Source: Paraburkholderia saeva (GTDB taxonomy: Bacteria > Pseudomonadota > Gammaproteobacteria > Burkholderiales > Burkholderiaceae). Taken from it: 64,000 nucleotides of DNA. The position numbers and the translations under genes were made by a program. The notes under the pieces were generated by a model. It worked only from the letters and a program-made list of their open reading frames with translations, had not been told where the DNA came from and searched no databases. Location of the stretch: positions 310,001 through 374,000 of the forward strand of contig NZ_CAJQZC010000004.1 in the NCBI RefSeq assembly GCF_907164555.1. Reading direction: 5' to 3'. Shown here one piece after another: positions 47,744 through 55,456 of this stretch; the first letter of the stretch is position 1, and every line of letters begins with the position of its first letter.

Positions 47744-48092
47744 AATCCGGGTTGATAACAGGGGCATGGGCCCGGTTTAGGCCGGCTTTGGTCCGATCCA
47801 GCCGACGGGGCGTTGTGATGCTGCGCGGCGCCCCGGCCAGTTTTCCTGCGTTTTCCTGAATTTTCCCCCGCCGCGATCCAGTTGCAATCTCGCCGCAATT
47901 CCGGCGGATGTCGCGCCGGATCTGCCAGGCGAGCGCCGACGGTTGCCCGGCGGGGTTCGCCGATTGTTCGAATTCACCGACATGTGACTTCGCGTTCTGC
48001 CCATTTATCCGTGGACAGGTCCCCTCTAGAATTGCTTCCATCGAACCAATGGATGCAGCGCCCCACAGATACACACGGGCAGAGGAGTGGAC
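47744..48092. other. Intergenic region with short direct repeats
   Basis: No gene supported. Near 47840-47870 three copies of TTTTCC-type units (GTTTTCCTG, GTTTTCCTG, ATTTTCCCC) occur in a row. Confidence 0.45.
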
Positions 48093-48281
48093 ATGAGAGA
48101 CCTGATCGAACGCCAGCTTTATCACCCGGCCGTGGTGTTGCCGATGGTGTCGCTCATGCAGCTCATGGTGTCGACGGATTTCAACCTGAGCCAGGTGGGA
48201 TTCGTCGTCGCGACGCGCGGTGCAAAGGCCGCGCTCGACCGCTCACGCGAGTTGATCTGCCATATGTACTGCGAAGGCTGA
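48093..48281 (+). CDS. Conserved-looking small protein, function unknown
   Basis: A 62-residue protein with GAGGAGTGGAC directly before the ATG. It contains a hydrophobic helix (VVLPMVSLMQLMVSTDF) and two cysteines near the end (LICHMYCEG). No signal peptide or known domain recognised. The codon use fits the genome, so it is probably real; it may belong to the transcription unit of the following flavoprotein. Confidence 0.65.
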   Translation: MRDLIERQLYHPAVVLPMVSLMQLMVSTDFNLSQVGFVVATRGAKAALDRSRELICHMYCEG

Positions 48282-48397
48282 AATCCCACGTTAACCACGC
48301 CCGCGTTCTCCGCCGGCACTGAGGGCCCGCGAAACCGCACTCAGGAAACGTCACGTGTAAGATGGCACGACCCCATACCGGCTTCCGGAGGTCTGCC

Positions 48398-49819
48398 ATG
48401 CCCCAGCAATTCGACGCGATCGTGATCGGCACTGGACAGGGCGGCTCGCCGCTGGCGGTCCGCCTTGGCGCCAGCGGCCGCAAAACCGCCGTCATCGAAC
48501 GCGCTGCATTTGGCGGCACCTGCGTAAACGTGGGCTGTACCCCGACGAAAGCGTACGTCGCATGCGCGCGTGCCGCGCACGTGGCGCGTCACGCGGCTGC
48601 GTACGGCGTCGATATCACGGGCGACATCACCGTCGATCTGGCGCGCGTGAAGGCGCGCAAGGACGAGATCATCGGCCAGTCCCGCAATGGCGTCGAAAAA
48701 TGGCTGCGCGGTGCGAAAAATGTGACCGTCTTTAACGGTCACGCGCGCTTCACGGGCCCGCACACGCTGCATGTCGAAGGACGCAACGGTCAGCTAGACC
48801 AGGACCTCGAAGCAGGCGAGATCTTCATCAATACCGGCACGCGCCCGGTGGTGCCGGCACTGCCCGGCATCGACGATATCCGCTATTTCACGAACTCGAC
48901 ATTGCTTGAACTGACAACGTTGCCGGAGCATCTGGTGATCGTCGGCGCGAGTTATATCGCGCTGGAGTTCGCGCAGGTGTTCCGGCGCTTCGGTAGCCGC
49001 GTAACGGTGATCGTGCGTGGCGATCGCGTGCTGAACCGCGAAGACGCGGATTTCGCGAAGGCCATGCAGGACGTGTTCGTGCGTGAGGGCATCGAATTCC
49101 GCTTTCACGCCGAGCCCACGCGACTCGAAGCACTGGCTGGGGAGGGAGGCGGAGGCACCGCCGCGCGCATTCATTTCGATGGTGATGTACCCGCGCTCGA
49201 CGCCTCGCATCTGCTCTTTGCGACGGGGCGTCGCCCGAATACCGACGATCTCGGTCTTGACGCAGCCGGCATCGCCGTCGACAAACACGACATGATTCCC
49301 GTCGACGGCGAGCTGCGGACCACGGTGCCCGGCGTGTGGGCCATTGGCGACGTCAACGGCCGCGGCGCGTTCACGCACACGTCGTATCACGACTATCAGG
49401 TCGTCGCGGCGAACGTCATCGATGCAGCGAAGACGGCCGAACGGCGCAGCGTCGACCGCCGCACGATGGTGTACGCGGTCTTCGTCGATCCGCCGCTTGC
49501 GCGCGTGGGGATGTCGGAGGCGGACGTGCGCAAGTCCGGCCGCAAGGCGCTGATTGCAACCATGCCGATGTCGCGCGTGGGTCGTGCGCGCGAGAAAGGC
49601 GAGACGGCGGGTTTCATGAAGGCGCTGGTCGACGCCGACACAAGCCAGATTCTCGGCGCGACGATTCTCGGTGTGGATGGCGACGAAGCGATCCACACGT
49701 TCATCGATACCATCAATGCAGGCGCACCGTACACCACGCTGGTGCGCGCGATGCACATCCACCCCACCATCAGCGAACTGGTCCCAACGCTGCTCGAAGG
49801 CCTCAAGCCGCTGGCCTGA
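48398..49819 (+). CDS. MerA/dihydrolipoamide dehydrogenase-like flavoprotein disulfide reductase
   Basis: A 473-residue class I pyridine nucleotide-disulfide oxidoreductase. It has the FAD fold (DAIVIGTGQGGSPLA), the redox-active disulfide GGTCVNVGCTPTK, an NAD(P) fold (LVIVGASYIALEFAQVF), the second FAD motif (VWAIGDVNG) and the dimer-interface catalytic HIHPTISE. This resembles mercuric-reductase-like proteins of unknown substrate; no N-terminal HMA domain or C-terminal mercury-binding Cys pair is present, so mercury reduction is unlikely. GGAGGTCTGCC precedes the ATG. A cupin gene follows after 27 bases. Confidence 0.9.
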   Translation: MPQQFDAIVIGTGQGGSPLAVRLGASGRKTAVIERAAFGGTCVNVGCTPTKAYVACARAAHVARHAAAYGVDITGDITVDLARVKARKDEIIGQSRNGVEKWLRGAKNVTVFNGHARFTGPHTLHVEGRNGQLDQDLEAGEIFINTGTRPVVPALPGIDDIRYFTNSTLLELTTLPEHLVIVGASYIALEFAQVFRRFGSRVTVIVRGDRVLNREDADFAKAMQDVFVREGIEFRFHAEPTRLEALAGEGGGGTAARIHFDGDVPALDASHLLFATGRRPNTDDLGLDAAGIAVDKHDMIPVDGELRTTVPGVWAIGDVNGRGAFTHTSYHDYQVVAANVIDAAKTAERRSVDRRTMVYAVFVDPPLARVGMSEADVRKSGRKALIATMPMSRVGRAREKGETAGFMKALVDADTSQILGATILGVDGDEAIHTFIDTINAGAPYTTLVRAMHIHPTISELVPTLLEGLKPLA

Positions 49820-49846
49820 GTTGCTGCCATCAAAGGGATACGCGCG

Positions 49847-50194
49847 ATGAAACCCGAGACCGGTAGTCTGCTCGATGTGGCGGGACACGTGGCTTCCGGC
49901 GAGCGGTTCGACACGCTCGTCGATCGCACGGGGTTGCGTATCGAGCGGATCATTTCGACGGGGCAGGCGAGCCCACCAGACTTCTGGTACGACAGTCCTC
50001 ACGAGGAATGGGTTCTGCTCATCGCGGGCGCAGCGGCGCTTGAATTCGAAACGCCCGTTGAAGGCATCGCGCAACCGCACGTGATGCAGCCCGGCGATTA
50101 CGTACGGATTCCTGCGTATTGCCGGCATCGTGTGGCATGGACGCATGCGGGCGAACCGACGTTCTGGCTTGCCGTGCATTACGAACACGGCTGA
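49847..50194 (+). CDS. Small cupin-domain protein
   Basis: A 115-residue single cupin. PHEEWVLLIAGAAALEFE fits the first motif with Glu and His ligands, and PGDYVRIPAYCRHRVAWT fits the second with a distal His. AAAGGGATACGCGCG lies upstream of the ATG. Single cupins of this size are enzymes or ligand-binding proteins; nothing here names a substrate. It lies 27 bases after the flavoprotein and 97 bases before the AroE-like gene, all in one direction. Confidence 0.82.
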   Translation: MKPETGSLLDVAGHVASGERFDTLVDRTGLRIERIISTGQASPPDFWYDSPHEEWVLLIAGAAALEFETPVEGIAQPHVMQPGDYVRIPAYCRHRVAWTHAGEPTFWLAVHYEHG

Positions 50195-50291
50195 ACCGGT
50201 CCGGCCGCCCGGTCCCGACAATCGCTTTCGCTGCGATATGCGGCCTGTTAGCATGGTGATTCAGTCACGTGAATCTTCAAGGAGTACCGCG

Positions 50292-51125
50292 ATGATCAGC
50301 GGAAAAACGACGCTTGTTGCGCATATCGGCTACCCGACGGAGGCGTTCAAGGCGCCATTGATCTATAACCCGTGGTTCGAGAAAAGCGGCATCGACGCCA
50401 TCGTGATGCCGATGGGCGTGAAGCCCGAAGACTACGTTGCGTTCCTTCCGTTGCTGTTCCGCATGTCCAATATCCGGGGCGCGCTGGTGACGATGCCGCA
50501 CAAGGTTACGACCATCAGCCTCGTCGACGAGGTGACGCCAACCGCCGCCATCGCAGGCGCCTGCAACGCGATACTGAAACGCGAGGACGGCACGCTGCTG
50601 GGCGACCAGTTCGATGGTGCGGGCTTCGTGCGAGGCGTCGAGCGCAAGGGGCGTGTGTTGAAAGGAGCGCGCGTGCTGGTGCTCGGTAGCGGCGGGGTAG
50701 GTTCGGCGATTGCCGCTTCGCTTGCGGGTGCGGGCGTCGCGGAGATGGCGCTTTTCGATACGGCCGAAGCCTCGGTCGAAGCGCTTGCGGACCGTCTGCG
50801 CAGGCACTATCCGCAACTCGTCGTAACCACGGGTTCCAGAGACCCCGCGGGTTTCGATCTGATCGTCAACGCCACACCGCTTGGCATGAAAGACGGCGAC
50901 CCGATGCCGTTCGACATCGACCGCATTGCGCCCAGCACGTTCGTCGGCGAAGTCGTGATGAAGTCGGAATACACGCCGCTTCTGCGCGCGGCGAAGGACA
51001 AGGGGTGCCCTGTGCAGGTCGGCACCGACATGCTGTACGAAATGATTCCGGCCTATCTTGAGTTCTTTGGCTTCGGTACCACCACGCCCGAGGAGCTGCG
51101 CGCGGTTTCACAGATCAGGCAGTAA
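50292..51125 (+). CDS. Shikimate/quinate dehydrogenase family protein with divergent substrate site
   Basis: A 277-residue AroE-family protein. The catalytic lysine lies in VTMPHKVTT (K71) and the catalytic aspartate in GDQFDGAGF (D108); the NADP fold is VLVLGSGGVGSAIAASLAG. However, the N-terminal SxS shikimate-binding motif (usually H-S-x-S-P) is replaced by GYPTEAFKAPLIYN, and GxNTD by GDQFD, so the acceptor is probably not shikimate itself. It may act on quinate or another polyol/keto acid. CAAGGAGTACCGCG precedes the ATG. Housekeeping aroE is presumably elsewhere. Confidence 0.85.
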   Translation: MISGKTTLVAHIGYPTEAFKAPLIYNPWFEKSGIDAIVMPMGVKPEDYVAFLPLLFRMSNIRGALVTMPHKVTTISLVDEVTPTAAIAGACNAILKREDGTLLGDQFDGAGFVRGVERKGRVLKGARVLVLGSGGVGSAIAASLAGAGVAEMALFDTAEASVEALADRLRRHYPQLVVTTGSRDPAGFDLIVNATPLGMKDGDPMPFDIDRIAPSTFVGEVVMKSEYTPLLRAAKDKGCPVQVGTDMLYEMIPAYLEFFGFGTTTPEELRAVSQIRQ

Positions 51126-51175
51126 AGGACGAAGCAGGCGGGCCGGGTTTTCACGCAATGTGATGCCCGCCCGCT

Positions 51176-51964
51176 TCAGGTGCGTGATGGCATCGCCCAT
51201 TGCGCGAGCGCGAGCGATACGATTCTCAGGTCGAGCCACAGGTTGTGGTGCTGGATGTAGAAAAGATCCAGGCTTGCCTGACGTTGCAGTTCCTCGTGTG
51301 TCTCAGGTGCACCGTTGATTCCGCTGACCTGGGCCCAGCCGGTCATGCCGGGTTTCACGCGATAGCGCAGGCGATAGCCTTCGATATATTCCTTGAACTG
51401 CTCACTGGCGGCGAGGGTCTCCGGTCGCGGGCCCACGATCGACATGTCGCCTGTCAGCACGTTGAAAAACTCCGGTAGCGTGTCAAGCGACGTACGTTTA
51501 AGCAGCGCGCCGATCCGCGTAATACGTGAATCATGCGCCTTTGCCTGTGCGAACACACCGGCAGCAGTGGAATCGCGCGCCACGTGCATCGTTCGAAACC
51601 GGTAGAGCGTGAAGACCTTTCCGTTCAGGCCGAGGCGCCGCTGGCCGGCCAGCAGCGGTCCAGGCGACGTAACCTTGATGCCCGCTGCGACAAGAGCGAA
51701 CAGCGGCAGCAGCGCGACGAGCGCCAGCGCGGCAACGGTGCGGTCGAAGATTTCCTTCGACAGCATGCCCGGTTCGATGAACGACAAGCCGGCCATGCCG
51801 GGCGTGGAATCCGTATCCTCTTCTGCCGATGCATATCCCCGTTCGCTGCGCATCGCGGCGATGACCGCCTCTACATCCTTGCGAAACACAATGACGAACG
51901 AAAGCGTTGCGCACGCAAGGCAGATGAACAGGAAGAGCGCGAATATGCCAGCGGCGGCGAACAT
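51176..51964 (-). CDS. Bacterial sugar transferase (polyprenyl-phosphate glycosyl-1-phosphate transferase)
   Basis: A 262-residue membrane enzyme of the small monotopic phosphoglycosyltransferase type. One N-terminal helix (residues ~3-28), a second hydrophobic segment (VAALALVALLPLFALVAAGI), then LYRFRTM, TSLDTLPEFFNVLTGDMSIV with GPRPE, and KPGMTGWAQVSG, all hallmarks of the family. It moves a sugar phosphate from a nucleotide sugar onto undecaprenyl phosphate to start exopolysaccharide or glycan synthesis. There is no polysaccharide cluster around it, only a small membrane protein gene upstream. Confidence 0.9.
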   Translation of the reverse strand: MFAAAGIFALFLFICLACATLSFVIVFRKDVEAVIAAMRSERGYASAEEDTDSTPGMAGLSFIEPGMLSKEIFDRTVAALALVALLPLFALVAAGIKVTSPGPLLAGQRRLGLNGKVFTLYRFRTMHVARDSTAAGVFAQAKAHDSRITRIGALLKRTSLDTLPEFFNVLTGDMSIVGPRPETLAASEQFKEYIEGYRLRYRVKPGMTGWAQVSGINGAPETHEELQRQASLDLFYIQHHNLWLDLRIVSLALAQWAMPSRT

Positions 51965-51967
51965 GGC

Positions 51968-52375
51968 CTAGCCCTGGTAGACGAAGATAAACGTATTGAA
52001 CGCCGTCGCCGCCATGGCGATCGAGTAGGCGCATACGAAGAGCGTCCATTGCCAGAGCTTTGCCCGCCAGTCCTCCACGTTGGCGCGTACGCGCGGCTCG
52101 ACGAGAATGCCGACAGCCCACCAGATGAGCAGTGTCACGACGGTCAGCACCACAAAGAGAAAACCGGCAAGCTCGCGAAACGTGGGGCCCGGAATCAGCC
52201 TGACGAATTCATCGACGGTCAGCGCGGCGGTAAGGTCGAACACCCACAAAACGAGCAGCCAGTCGGTGCCGCTGGAGCGCAAGGCTTCCTTGCGGCGAAG
52301 CAGCAGATTGCCGACAAAGCCGCAGATCGGCGGCACGATCACGCCTGCGCCGCTTGCCAGATATTTCGCATCCAT
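51968..52375 (-). CDS. Membrane protein of unknown function
   Basis: A 135-residue protein with three or four hydrophobic helices (GVIVPPICGFVGNLL, LLVLWVFDLTAAL, FLFVVLTVVTLLIWW, FVCAYSIAMAATAF). GGAGGTCGGCCC before the ATG is a good ribosome binding site. It ends 3 bases before the sugar transferase gene, so the two are coupled and may act together in glycan export or synthesis. No family recognised. Confidence 0.78.
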   Translation of the reverse strand: MDAKYLASGAGVIVPPICGFVGNLLLRRKEALRSSGTDWLLVLWVFDLTAALTVDEFVRLIPGPTFRELAGFLFVVLTVVTLLIWWAVGILVEPRVRANVEDWRAKLWQWTLFVCAYSIAMAATAFNTFIFVYQG

Positions 52376-52445
52376 GGGCCGACCTCCAGTCTCAGACGCG
52401 CCACGTCCACGCTTTTTCGCTGGACGATCGTAACACGCGATACGG

Positions 52446-52664
52446 CGGGCAAGAGAAGCACACGGACCTGGCATTCGGGAAGACGAACTCGTGCGCGTGC
52501 TGGACCCTTTCTATCGCATCGCAAATGCCGAAGGGCAGGGCAGCAGCCTGGGCCTTGCGATCGCCTCGCGTAGTGCAGGGCGGCATCGCGTTACGCTGAG
52601 CGTTTACAACAATGAGGACGCGCCGGGTCTTACGGTATCCATGACGGGCTTGCAGCCGCGCTGA
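52446..52664 (+). pseudogene. C-terminal remnant of a sensor histidine kinase
   Basis: An in-frame stretch reads GPGIREDELVRVLDPFYR, then ANAEGQGSSLGLAIASR, then LSVYNNEDAPGLTVSMTGLQ and a stop. These are the G1 box, F box and G2 box of a histidine-kinase ATPase domain. No start, H box or N box precedes it; a gene on the other strand begins at 52375. The fragment is the last ~70 residues of a lost kinase. Confidence 0.8.
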
Positions 52665-52900
52665 CCGCCATCGCGACCCATCGTTGACTACCGGGCTAAG
52701 GAGCACACTATGGTCCTTAAGATTTCCTTCATGTTTCGCCGGTAGTATTTCCCTCGCACACACCTGACCCGACAGATCCCGGAAAAAAGCGCCCGACGCG
52801 CTTGCTGCGGTCATCCTGAGATCAATAAAGCACGGACTGCACGCACCGGTTCCGCGAACGGGCGGCGCGCGCGTTGTCACGTCCGCTCGCCGGAGTTTCC
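52665..52900. other. Spacer between two gene remnants
   Basis: No coding sequence recognised; it holds whatever promoter drives the hopanoid genes. Confidence 0.4.
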
Positions 52901-53203
52901 ATGAAGACACTGTTCGTGCAGGCGCCGTCCAGTGACGGTTTCGACGGGGGCGCAGGGTCGCGCTGTCAGGCGAGACGGGAAGTGCGCTCGTTCTGGTACC
53001 CGGCGTGGCTTGCACAGCCCGCGGCACTCATTGCCAACAGCCGCGTTCCCGGTCTGCCTGGTGAGACGCGGGGCACGATCGAAAAAGCGATCGGGTACGC
53101 GAAGGAAATCGTCCGCGAAATGCTGATGAGCTGGGAGATGATGAAGCGCCGGCTGCGCGAGGGCGTTGAATTCTTCCACTTCCTGCGCGCGCGCACAGCG
53201 TGA
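52901..53203 (+). pseudogene. hpnJ: Internally deleted hpnJ (hopanoid radical-SAM gene) remnant
   Basis: A 100-residue open frame with a proper ribosome binding site (CCGGAG). Its first ~58 residues (KTLFVQAPSSDGFDGGAGSR, then REVRSFWYPAWLAQPAAL) match the N-terminus of the B12-binding radical-SAM protein HpnJ. It then jumps to GLPGETRGTIEKAIGYAKEI, a conserved segment from the radical-SAM half, and then to a C-terminal segment VREMLMSWEMMKRRLREGVE. The radical-SAM cysteine cluster and about 370 residues are missing, yet the frame is kept. Its GTGA stop overlaps the hpnI start. The product cannot be catalytic; the short frame may persist for translational coupling. Confidence 0.72.
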
Positions 53204-54390
53204 GCGCGCTGATCGCGCCTGACGCTACGGCGCACGCCATGCATCTGCTGCTCGTTACGCTGGCGCTCGCGTGTGGCGCATGCGCGCTCGTCGGTGTCGC
53301 CTACACGTTGCTGGCGGCGGCGCTGGCCGGCCGCTTCTTCAGGCGTCCCGCCGCGGAGCCCGCGAGCTTTCCACCGGTGACGATCGTCAAGCCGCTGCAT
53401 GGCAACGAGTGGGCACTGTCCAGCAATCTCGCGAGCTTTTGCGCGCAGGACTATCCCGGCGACGTGCAGTTTCTGTTCGGCGTGCAGGATCCGGCCGATC
53501 CGGCGTTGAGCGTGCTCGACGCATTGTGCCGCGCGCATCCCGAGGCGGATATCAGCGTGATCGCGGACGTGCGTCTGCATGGCCCGAACCGCAAGATCAG
53601 CAACATCCTCAACATGCTGCCGCATGTACGGCACGACGTGCTTGTATTCGCGGACAGCGATGTCGGCGTCGAGGCGACGTATCTGCGTCAGGTGATCGGC
53701 GAATTGCAGCAGCCGGACGTGGGCCTTGTCACGTGCGTTTATCGCGGCGCGCCCGATCCGGGCTTCTGGCCGCGTCTGTCCGCGATGGCCACCAACTACC
53801 AGTTTCTGCCGGGCGTTGTCACCGGTCTCGCGCTGGGGCTCGCGCGGCCATGCTTTGGGCAGACTATTGCGATGCGCCGCGATACGCTCGAAAAAATCGG
53901 CGGCTTCGCGCCGTTCGTTCATCATCTGGCAGAAGATCACGCAATCGGCGAAGCGGTGCGCATGCTCGGCGAGCGGGTGGTGATTCCGCCGTTCGCCGTC
54001 TCGCACGCGTGCGTCGAGACCAGCGCGGCCGGCCTCGTCGCACACGAATTGCGCTGGAGTCGTACGATACGTCGTGTCGACCCGCGCGGGCATCTGGGTT
54101 CCATGCTCACGTATCCGCTTGCATTCGCGCTGCTGGGCGCGGCATTTTCGGGTGGCGCGCCGTGGGCATGGGCCTGCGTGGCGGCTTCCGTGGCGGCGCG
54201 CATGGTGCTCAAGGTCCTGCTCGATTACGCGCTCAGGCAGCGAGTGCGTGACCTGTGGCTCTTGCCGGCGTGGGACGTGGTGGCCTTTGCGATCTTCGTG
54301 GCGAGCTTCTTTTCGTCACGGGTGATCTGGCGTGGGTTCAGCTTCAATGTGGACGGCGATGGCCTGCTGTCGCCGGTTCAGGATGAGTGA
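53200..54390 (+). CDS. hpnI: Hopanoid glycosyltransferase HpnI
   Basis: A 396-residue membrane-bound GT2 enzyme of the ceramide-glucosyltransferase type. It has an N-terminal helix, then VTIVKPLHGNEW, FADSDVGVEATYL (DxD), FGQTIAMRRDTLEKIGGF, LAEDHAIGEAV and the RWSRTIRR motif that replaces QxxRW, followed by three or four C-terminal helices. HpnI adds N-acetylglucosamine to bacteriohopanetetrol. Start is GTG overlapping the hpnJ-remnant stop. HpnK, which deacetylates the HpnI product, is not in the window. Confidence 0.88.
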   Translation: MSALIAPDATAHAMHLLLVTLALACGACALVGVAYTLLAAALAGRFFRRPAAEPASFPPVTIVKPLHGNEWALSSNLASFCAQDYPGDVQFLFGVQDPADPALSVLDALCRAHPEADISVIADVRLHGPNRKISNILNMLPHVRHDVLVFADSDVGVEATYLRQVIGELQQPDVGLVTCVYRGAPDPGFWPRLSAMATNYQFLPGVVTGLALGLARPCFGQTIAMRRDTLEKIGGFAPFVHHLAEDHAIGEAVRMLGERVVIPPFAVSHACVETSAAGLVAHELRWSRTIRRVDPRGHLGSMLTYPLAFALLGAAFSGGAPWAWACVAASVAARMVLKVLLDYALRQRVRDLWLLPAWDVVAFAIFVASFFSSRVIWRGFSFNVDGDGLLSPVQDE

Positions 54391-55456
54391 CGACAATCTG
54401 TCCGCCGCAAGGCGCACATCGCTGACGAAGCATCTCGGTCGGATCACGGCACTCGCCGGTCTTCTGATCTCGCTTGCGCTCGTCTGGCGCGAGCATCCAG
54501 GCACGGTTTTTGGCCTGATGCGTGAGGCGGGTGTCGGTCTCGTGCTTGCCGGGCTGGTTCATGTGCTGCCGATGCTCGCCAATGCACGCGACTGGCAGAC
54601 GCTGATTCGCGGCACGCGGCGCCCACGTTTCACGCAGATGCTCCGTCTCGTCTGGATACGCGAGTCGGTGAACAGCATGTTGCCGGTGGCGCGCGTGGGC
54701 GGCGAAATCGTGTCGTTTCGCATATTGCGACGCTGGGGCGTGAAGTCGTCCGTGGCGGTGGCGAGCCTTGTCGTCGACATGCAGCTCACGGTCATCAGCC
54801 AGCTGATGTTCACGATGGTCGGCATCGGCTTTCTGTTTGCCCACGCGCAATCGGGCACGTTACGTCTTGCCAGCGATCTGGCGTGGGGCGTCGTCGTGCT
54901 CGCGCCGCTGCTGGTGCTCTTCGCGATGGTGCAGCACGCGAGTCCGTTTGAGCGCATCACGCGCATGCTCAATCGCGTGACGAGCGGCAAACTCGCCGCG
55001 ATGACCGGCGAGTCCGCCCAGATCGACCGGGGGATCAAACACATCTGGCGCCAGCGGGCGACCGTGCTGCGCTATCTCTTCTTCTGGCAGACGCTGCAGT
55101 GCATCGCGACTTCGCTGGAGATCTGGATCGCGCTGTACTTCCTGCACGCGCCGGTGAGTTTCGCCGAAGCCGTCGTGATCGAATCGTTGATCCAGGCGGT
55201 GAGCAGCGCCGCGTTCTTCGTGCCGGGCGGCCTTGGCGTGCAGGAGGGCGGCTTTATCCTGATCGGCGGCGCCCTCGGCCTCGATCCGGCGACGTGCCTC
55301 GCACTCGCGGGTGCACGCCGGATTCGCGATCTGCTGGTTTTCATTCCCGGGCTCATCGCATGGCAGTTCGCCGAATCCGCACCTGAAGCTCGCGCCCGCG
55401 CGTGGTCGCGGGTATCGCGACGCAATGATCCGGACCGTCAGGTCACCGGCTCGTAG
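54383..55456 (+). CDS. HpnL-like flippase-family membrane protein
   Basis: A 357-residue polytopic protein of the LPG-synthase-TM/YbhN type (about eight helices), including RESVNSMLPVARVGGEIVSF and the conserved SSAAFFVPGGLGVQEGGFIL. In hopanoid loci this family is called HpnL. Its ATG lies within the last codons of hpnI (8-base overlap), so the two are coupled; it may move the glycosylated hopanoid. The gene's 3' end overlaps the convergent kinase gene by 19 bases. Confidence 0.82.
   Translation: MSDDNLSAARRTSLTKHLGRITALAGLLISLALVWREHPGTVFGLMREAGVGLVLAGLVHVLPMLANARDWQTLIRGTRRPRFTQMLRLVWIRESVNSMLPVARVGGEIVSFRILRRWGVKSSVAVASLVVDMQLTVISQLMFTMVGIGFLFAHAQSGTLRLASDLAWGVVVLAPLLVLFAMVQHASPFERITRMLNRVTSGKLAAMTGESAQIDRGIKHIWRQRATVLRYLFFWQTLQCIATSLEIWIALYFLHAPVSFAEAVVIESLIQAVSSAAFFVPGGLGVQEGGFILIGGALGLDPATCLALAGARRIRDLLVFIPGLIAWQFAESAPEARARAWSRVSRRNDPDRQVTGS

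Noticed and set aside
48794..50254. 486-codon minus-strand open frame opposite the flavoprotein
   Set aside because: Antisense shadow with His/Arg-rich composition.
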